DNA of 11,622 nt from Deltaproteobacteria bacterium. GTDB taxonomy: Bacteria > Desulfobacterota > Desulfobacteria > Desulfobacterales > Desulfatibacillaceae. The stretch is from positions 1 to 11,622 of the forward strand of contig JAFDHW010000129.1 in the NCBI GenBank assembly GCA_019308705.1, written 5' to 3'. The notes under the pieces were generated by a model, which was not told the DNA's origin, did no database searches, and saw nothing but the letters and a program-made list of their open reading frames with translations. Positions 7,675 to 11,622 of this stretch are shown piece after piece. The translations under genes and the position numbers were made by a program. Each line of letters starts with the position of its first letter. Position 1 is the stretch's first letter.

Positions 7675-9522
7675 CTACTCTCTCACCGGCAAGATCGCGT
7701 TTTCCGGGCAGACCTGAGCGCACACGGCGCAGCCGGTGCACTGGTCAGCGTGGATGGCGACCTGTCCGTCGTCCACGTACATGGCCGGGCAGGCCAGGGT
7801 GTCGATGCACACCCGGTGTCCGGCGCATTTTCGGGAAACGCGGAAGGGTTTTTTTCTGGGCGTCTTCAGCGCCCGGGCGAACAGGGGGCAGTATTGCCGG
7901 GAAATGACCACGGACACGCCCTTTTTGGCGAACAGCTCCTTTAGGGCGGCCACGCTTTTTTTCACCTTGTAGGGGTCCGTGACCAGGACGTTTTGCACGC
8001 CCAGGGCGCGGACCACCTCTTCGATGGAGATGCGGCCGTAGCCGGAATAGCCCAGGGCCTCCATGTCCACGCCCGGGTGGGGCTGGTGGCCGGTCATGGC
8101 CGTGGTGCCGTTGTCCAGGATGACCAGGGTGAAGTCGTGGTTGTTGAACACGGCGTTCACAAGCCCCGGGATGCCGGAGTGAAAAAAGGTGGAGTCCCCG
8201 ATGAAGGCCACCACCCGCTTGTCCTGGAAACGGGAGAACCCGGCGGCCGTGCCCACGGACGAGCCCATGCAGATGAGGAAATCCGCGGCGGACAACGGCG
8301 GGAGAAGGCCCAGGGTGTAGCAGCCGATGTCCGTGGGGAACACGGCGTCTTGTCCCGCGGCCTGCTTGATCTCGTAGAAGGTGGCCCGGTGGGGGCAGCC
8401 CGCGCAGAGGTTAGGCGGCCTTTGGGGAACGGCCGGGGCGCCGGAAAGGTCTATGGTTTCCTTGGCCGGCAGGGACAAGCCGAAGAAGTGGGCCATGGCC
8501 TCGCGCACGCCCGCGGGGTCGTACTCGCCCTCGCGGGAAAACAGGTCCTCGCCCTTGCCCCGGATGGGCACGGTGACGGCCTCCTGCTGGGCCAGGTTGC
8601 GCAGGGCCTCCTCCAGCACGGGCTCGCCCTCTTCGACCACCAGCACCTTCTTCACGTCGCGCAGGAAGGATTTCAGCCGCTTTTCCGGCAGGGGATGGGA
8701 AAACCCCACCCGGAACACCCGCACCCGCCCGGTGATGCCCAGGTCGCGCACCGCGTCGGACACGTAGGCGTGGGACACGCCCGAGCACACGATGCCAAGG
8801 TCGCCGGAGCCCTCGAAAAAGTTGTAGGGCGAAATTTCCGAAAGCTCCCGGGCCTTGTCCAGGTTCTGCAAAAGCAGGGTGTGGAGTTTCCGGCTCACCG
8901 CGGGCACGGCCACGTAGCGGAAGGGGTCCTTGGCAAAGGAGCCCTTGGTCTTGCGTTCGGCCAGCTTGCCCAGGGTGATCTTCGCCGTGGAGTGGTTGAT
9001 GCGCGTGGTGGTGCGCAGGATCACGGGCTCGCCCAGCTGTTCGGAAAGGGTAAGCGCCGCGCCCACCATCTCCTTGGCCTCGGAAATGGACGAGGGTTCC
9101 AGCATGGGCAGGCCGGAGAGTTTCGCGTAGTAGCGGTTGTCCTGCTCGTTCTGGGAGGAGAACATGTACGGATCGTCGGCGGTGAGGATGACCAGCCCGC
9201 CCTTGACGCCGATGTAGGCCAGGGTCATGAGCACGTCCGCGGCCACGTTCAAGCCCACGTGCTTCATGATGCACAGGCTGCGCACCCCGCAGTTGGCCGC
9301 GGCCGCCGCCACCTCCAGGGCCACCTTCTCGTTGGTGGAATATTCGAAGTACAGGTCCGTTTCCCGGGACACGGCGAACAGGTTGGCGGAAATCTCCGAC
9401 GACGGGGTGCCGGGATAGGTGGTGGCGCAGGCCACCCCGGCCTCCAGCGCGCCGCGGGCGATGGCCTCGTTGCCCAAGACCAGCATCTCCTTGCCGGGCA
9501 GGTCTTCCAGAAGCTTGTGCAT
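7675..9522 (-). CDS. iorA: Indolepyruvate ferredoxin oxidoreductase alpha subunit
   Basis: 615 aa, full length. Thiamine-diphosphate and iron-sulfur subunit that oxidatively decarboxylates aryl-2-oxoacids from aromatic amino acid transamination, giving acyl-CoA, CO2 and reduced ferredoxin in the anaerobic cytoplasm. Seen: N-terminal pyrimidine-binding part with GNEAIARGALEAGV, YPGTPSSE and YSTNEKVALEVAAAA; LTADDPYMFSSQNEQDNR at 113-130; NLCAGCPHR at 371-379; TPP/Mg segment FIGDSTFFHSGIPGLVNAVFN (440-460) with GTTAMTGHQPHPG; and a C-terminal ferredoxin-like domain with C566, C572, C578, C595, C598, C601 and C605. The start ATG has GAGGA seven bases upstream and yields MHKLLEDLPGKEML; the 34 open codons upstream are not homologous. 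Its partner iorB lies 0.8 kb downstream, split off by a repeat and a foreign-looking gene, and is frameshifted. IorA itself shows no damage. Confidence 0.97.
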   Translation of the reverse strand: MHKLLEDLPGKEMLVLGNEAIARGALEAGVACATTYPGTPSSEISANLFAVSRETDLYFEYSTNEKVALEVAAAAANCGVRSLCIMKHVGLNVAADVLMTLAYIGVKGGLVILTADDPYMFSSQNEQDNRYYAKLSGLPMLEPSSISEAKEMVGAALTLSEQLGEPVILRTTTRINHSTAKITLGKLAERKTKGSFAKDPFRYVAVPAVSRKLHTLLLQNLDKARELSEISPYNFFEGSGDLGIVCSGVSHAYVSDAVRDLGITGRVRVFRVGFSHPLPEKRLKSFLRDVKKVLVVEEGEPVLEEALRNLAQQEAVTVPIRGKGEDLFSREGEYDPAGVREAMAHFFGLSLPAKETIDLSGAPAVPQRPPNLCAGCPHRATFYEIKQAAGQDAVFPTDIGCYTLGLLPPLSAADFLICMGSSVGTAAGFSRFQDKRVVAFIGDSTFFHSGIPGLVNAVFNNHDFTLVILDNGTTAMTGHQPHPGVDMEALGYSGYGRISIEEVVRALGVQNVLVTDPYKVKKSVAALKELFAKKGVSVVISRQYCPLFARALKTPRKKPFRVSRKCAGHRVCIDTLACPAMYVDDGQVAIHADQCTGCAVCAQVCPENAILPVRE

Positions 9523-9540
9523 GGTTTTCCTCGCAGGATA

Positions 9541-9567
9541 GGACGCCGGAAGGAGCTTTCGGCGTCC
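9541..9567 (-). promoter_or_regulatory. Hairpin in the iorA 5' leader
   Basis: A perfect 8-bp stem, GGACGCCG with CGGCGTCC, and an 11-nt loop lies 18 bp before the iorA ATG, between the candidate promoter and the RBS. No T-tract follows on the minus strand, so attenuation by simple termination is not supported. It could affect mRNA stability or translation. Confidence 0.4.
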
Positions 9568-9587
9568 GTTGATTTTTGGTGTCTTTT

Positions 9588-9615
9588 CATATACGAGGGC
9601 GGCGGGTGCTGTAAA
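9588..9615 (-). promoter_or_regulatory. Candidate sigma-70 promoter of iorA
   Basis: On the minus strand TTTACA (9615-9610, five of six consensus bases) and TATATG (9593-9588, four of six) are 16 bp apart, about 65 bp upstream of the iorA ATG in the region shared with divergent rdgB. A start near 9581 would include the leader hairpin. A weaker plus-strand pair for rdgB, TTGATT with TATACG at 15 bp, overlaps the same AT-rich stretch. Confidence 0.4.
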
Positions 9616-9647
9616 GAAGAACAACCTTCCCGCCCCTGGAGGAACGC

Positions 9648-10265
9648 GTGGAACCCCAACTGACCATCGTCCTGGCCACCACCAACCAGGGAAAGCTTTC
9701 CGAGATAAAACGGCTTCTTTCCAACCAGCCCGTGCAGTTCAAGTCCCTTGCCGACTTCGGCCCCATTCCCAAGGCCGTGGAGGACGGAGACACCTTTGAC
9801 GAGAACGCCTACAAGAAGGCCTCCCACACGGCCCGGGTGCTGGGGTTCCCCGCCCTGGCGGACGACTCCGGGCTGGTGGTGGACGCCCTGGGCGGCGAAC
9901 CGGGGGTGCACAGCGCGCGCTACGGCGGCCCGGGTCTTTCCGACGCCCAGCGCACGGAACTTCTTTTGCAGAACATGGAGGGCGTTCCAAACCGTTCCGC
10001 GCATTTTGCCTGCGTCATCTCCCTGGCCGTGCCTACGGGCCCGGCCCTCACCTGGGAGGCCGAGGTCCACGGCGAAATCGCCCATGCGCCCGCCGGGGAG
10101 TCCGGGTTCGGCTACGACCCGGTCTTCTACTACCCCCCGGCCGGAAAGACCTTCGCCCAGATGACCGCGGAGGAAAAAAACGCCGTGTCCCACCGCGGAA
10201 AAGCCCTTGCCGAAATGGCCTCCGAGTGGGACAAGGTGATGGTTTGGTTGAAGATGCACCTATGA
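9648..10265 (+). CDS. rdgB: XTP/dITP diphosphatase (Ham1/RdgB family)
   Basis: 205 aa, typical length. House-cleaning pyrophosphatase that converts XTP, dITP and ITP to monophosphates, keeping deaminated purines out of DNA and RNA. Seen: N-terminal VLATTNQGKLSEIKRLL (8-24), DGDTFDENAYKKA (47-59), LADDSGLVVDALGGEPGVHS (70-89) with catalytic acidic residues in DDSG, ARYGG, GESGFGYDPVF (150-160), and the terminal SHRGKAL (181-187). The start is GTG at 9648, preceded by GGAGG at six bases; the conserved N-terminus begins a few residues later. Divergent from iorA with 125 bp between. Directly after the stop lies a degenerate copy of the palindromic 3'-end element. Confidence 0.96.
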   Translation: MEPQLTIVLATTNQGKLSEIKRLLSNQPVQFKSLADFGPIPKAVEDGDTFDENAYKKASHTARVLGFPALADDSGLVVDALGGEPGVHSARYGGPGLSDAQRTELLLQNMEGVPNRSAHFACVISLAVPTGPALTWEAEVHGEIAHAPAGESGFGYDPVFYYPPAGKTFAQMTAEEKNAVSHRGKALAEMASEWDKVMVWLKMHL

Positions 10266-10267
10266 TT

Positions 10268-10331
10268 TGCGGGGAAAACCCCTTTTGGAAAAAAAACAGG
10301 TTCCCCCTTGGGCCCCCTTCCCCAAAAACTT
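10268..10331 (-). repeat. Palindromic 3'-end repeat element, copy B (degenerate)
   Basis: Read on the minus strand it begins AAAGTTTTTGGGG-like and continues through AAGGGGG, AGGGGGAA, a T-run, CCAAAAG and GGTTTTCCCCGCA. It aligns block by block with copy A at 7601-7661 allowing small gaps, but its arms no longer pair perfectly (bulged GGGGAA...TTCCCC stem). It starts two bases after the rdgB stop, in the same orientation relative to the upstream gene as copy A has to iorA. Alignment was done by eye. Confidence 0.55.
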
Positions 10332-10593
10332 TTCCGCAGGAGTTGCAGGGCTGGGGGAGGATTTTCCAGCGCCCTTTCGGTCCGGGCGCTTGCCGCGGAT
10401 GGAACATGACTCCCGGGGTTCCCGGCGTGTTACGCCGCTTTTCCGGGTTGGGACCCGCCCGCCTTTTTTCCGCTTGCTTCCCGGCAGGTTTGCCGGAACG
10501 CCCGGAAAAAACACCCATAACCGCAGGAGCCCGATCCCCGGAGGCGTCCGGGGCCGGAAGCAAACCGGACAGGCTCCGGCTTGGGGAGGAAAC
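10332..10593 (+). other. Long non-coding leader region of the MBL-fold gene, with small hairpins
   Basis: No convincing gene on either strand; together with copy B of the repeat this makes a 328-bp gap. Seen: GGCGT/ACGCC with a 3-nt loop near 10427-10439, CCGGCA/TGCCGG with a 4-nt loop near 10482-10497, and a perfect 7-bp stem CCCCGGA/TCCGGGG (10536-10553). The last lies 40 bp before the next ATG, and the region ends in the GGGGAGGA RBS. I recognise no known riboswitch class. One frame stays open across the gap into the next gene, but its translation is low-complexity and arginine-, proline- and glycine-rich. Confidence 0.5.
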
Positions 10594-11547
10594 ATGGGAA
10601 ACGTGGACCTGAAACCCGTGGACATGGTGGAAATCGTCACCCTGACGGACAACTTCGTGGACCTCACCTCCATGGACAACTCCGAGGTGCTGTTCCGCGC
10701 CGCGCCCTTGCGGGGCAACGAGTTTTCCAACTCCATCCTGGCGGAGCACGGGTTCTCCGCCCTGGTGCGGATGACGGACAGCGGGATCACGGACAGCATG
10801 ATCCTGGACTTCGGGCTTTCCGAGGACGCGGCGGCAAGAAACGCCGAGGCCCTGAACCTGGACCTTTCCCAGGTGGCCGCCGCGGCGCTCTCCCACGGCC
10901 ACATCGACCACTTCGGCGGCATGGCGAAGGTGGGCGCCATGGTGGGCAAGACCGTGCCCCTGGCCGTGCACCCGGCCGCGTTCCAGGAAAGACGCTGGAT
11001 GGAGCCCTTTCCGGAGTTCGAGATCCTCATGCCCGTCATCACCAGGGAAGAAGCGGCCCGGGCCGGGTTCACGCCCATCGAGAGCGCAAAGCCCCTGCCC
11101 ATGCTGGACGGCCGGGTGCTGTTCCTGGGGGAGATCGAACGGACCACGGACTTTGAAAAGGGCATGCCCAACGCGTTCCGCACGGAAAACGGGCAAAAAG
11201 TCCCCGACCCCCTGGAGGACGACACCTCCCTGGTGATGCACTTGAAGGGCAAGGGCTTGGTGGTGCTCTCCGGGTGCGCGCATTCGGGCATCGTGAACAC
11301 GGTGCGCTACGCCCAAAAGGTCACGGGCGTAAACGAGGTGTTCGCGGTCATGGGCGGGTTCCACCTGGGCGGGCCCGCCTTCGCCACCGCCATTCCCCCC
11401 ACGGTGGCGGCCATAAAGGACATCGGCCCCCGATACGTCATCCCCACCCACTGCACGGGCCGCGACGCCCAGTCCGTGTTCAAGCGGGAGATGCCAGGGG
11501 CCTTTTTGCTGAACATGGCCGGCACCACCCTGCGCTTCGCCGTCTGA
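10594..11547 (+). CDS. Metallo-beta-lactamase-fold protein, COG1237 type (dihydropterin-ribofuranosyl-aminobenzene phosphate synthase-like)
   Basis: 317 aa. Seen: HxHxDH motif ALSHGHIDHFGG with H101, H103, D105 and H106; LVVLSGCAHSGIVNT with H230; VMGGFHLGG with H257; and VIPTHCTG with H286. N-terminal LTDNFVDLTS and the GCAHSGIVNT/GGFHL/PTHCTG order are typical of COG1237 proteins. Known: the archaeal founding member is annotated as making a 7,8-dihydropterin-6-methyl-(ribofuranosyl)aminobenzene 5'-phosphate, a methanopterin precursor. Bacterial relatives are mostly uncharacterised metal-dependent hydrolases, so pterin chemistry here is only a guess. ATG 10594 has GGGGAGGA five bases upstream and starts at the conserved N-terminus. 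No signal peptide. Monocistronic: preceded by a long leader and followed by a strong hairpin. Confidence 0.9.
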   Translation: MGNVDLKPVDMVEIVTLTDNFVDLTSMDNSEVLFRAAPLRGNEFSNSILAEHGFSALVRMTDSGITDSMILDFGLSEDAAARNAEALNLDLSQVAAAALSHGHIDHFGGMAKVGAMVGKTVPLAVHPAAFQERRWMEPFPEFEILMPVITREEAARAGFTPIESAKPLPMLDGRVLFLGEIERTTDFEKGMPNAFRTENGQKVPDPLEDDTSLVMHLKGKGLVVLSGCAHSGIVNTVRYAQKVTGVNEVFAVMGGFHLGGPAFATAIPPTVAAIKDIGPRYVIPTHCTGRDAQSVFKREMPGAFLLNMAGTTLRFAV

Positions 11548-11563
11548 AAACCGTTCGTGGCCG

Positions 11564-11600
11564 GCCTTCCCGCGGCGCCGAAGCCGCGCCGCGGGAAGGC
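11564..11600 (+). terminator. Strong GC hairpin behind the MBL-fold gene, likely terminator
   Basis: A perfect 15-bp stem (11564-11578 with 11586-11600; core CCTTCCCGCGGCGC) with a 7-nt loop begins 17 bases after the stop. No T-run follows on the plus strand; an A-run (11614-11620) lies further on. It fits a U-less terminator or a 3'-end block. Confidence 0.55.
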
Positions 11601-11622
11601 GCCCCGCATTTGCAAAAAAAAT

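Noticed and set aside
7993..9663. Long plus-strand open frame opposite iorA
   Set aside because: It is a GC-driven shadow of iorA, whose conserved motifs are continuous on the minus strand. No RBS or domain supports the antisense frame.
10332..10593. Known riboswitch before the MBL-fold gene
   Set aside because: No conserved boxes of cobalamin, TPP, SAM, THF, fluoride or c-di-GMP classes could be recognised by eye.
10267..10593. N-terminal extension of the MBL-fold protein through the open frame
   Set aside because: The extension is low-complexity, has no homology, runs through the repeat element, and the strong GGGGAGGA site supports ATG 10594.

Overview
The window is very GC-rich, tightly packed bacterial chromosome with ten protein genes plus one broken one, no tRNA or rRNA, and no CRISPR array. 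The gene set suggests an anaerobic, deltaproteobacterial-type organism (Desulfobacterota-like). It includes an oxygen-sensitive indolepyruvate:ferredoxin oxidoreductase, a FabK/nitronate monooxygenase-like flavoprotein, a COG1237-type metallo-beta-lactamase-fold protein and a two-component GGDEF regulator. The taxon is an inference from gene content and style, not a measured assignment.

Left part (1-3695, minus strand): a probable four-gene operon read right to left. It runs rhomboid intramembrane protease, tadA (tRNA wobble adenosine deaminase), purA (adenylosuccinate synthetase) and a response regulator with a GGDEF diguanylate cyclase domain that runs off the left edge. The rhomboid has an unusual soluble tail that looks like the C-terminal substrate-binding domain of DnaJ. 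A 184-bp divergent region separates it from a plus-strand FabK/NMO-like gene (3880-4761), whose start codon is abutted by a perfect inverted repeat. That FabK-like protein has isoleucine where the family's catalytic histidine normally sits.

Middle part (4895-9522, minus strand): read right to left, iorA, a foreign-looking AT-rich gene, a frameshifted iorB, a TatD-family hydrolase and an HDDC2/YfbR-type HD nucleotidase. IorA and IorB form one enzyme and their genes are normally adjacent. Here they are split by about 0.8 kb that carries a perfect 42-bp palindrome and the AT-rich gene, which has its own promoter-like sequence and RBS and encodes a protein with an Rx4H (HEPN-like) motif. IorB has lost about 29 nt just after its GGQG motif, so its first 19 residues are out of frame with the rest.

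Right part (9648-11547, plus strand): rdgB (XTP/dITP diphosphatase), then a 328-bp gap, then the COG1237-type metallo-beta-lactamase-fold protein, followed by a strong GC hairpin. The start of the gap holds a degenerate second copy of the palindromic element found behind iorA. Both copies lie directly behind a stop codon and in the same orientation relative to the upstream gene.

Most worth following up: the rhomboid-DnaJ-tail fusion; the HEPN-like cassette inside the iorA-iorB locus together with the iorB deletion; the stop-codon-linked palindromic repeat family; and the histidine-less FabK-like protein with an operator-like dyad at its start.
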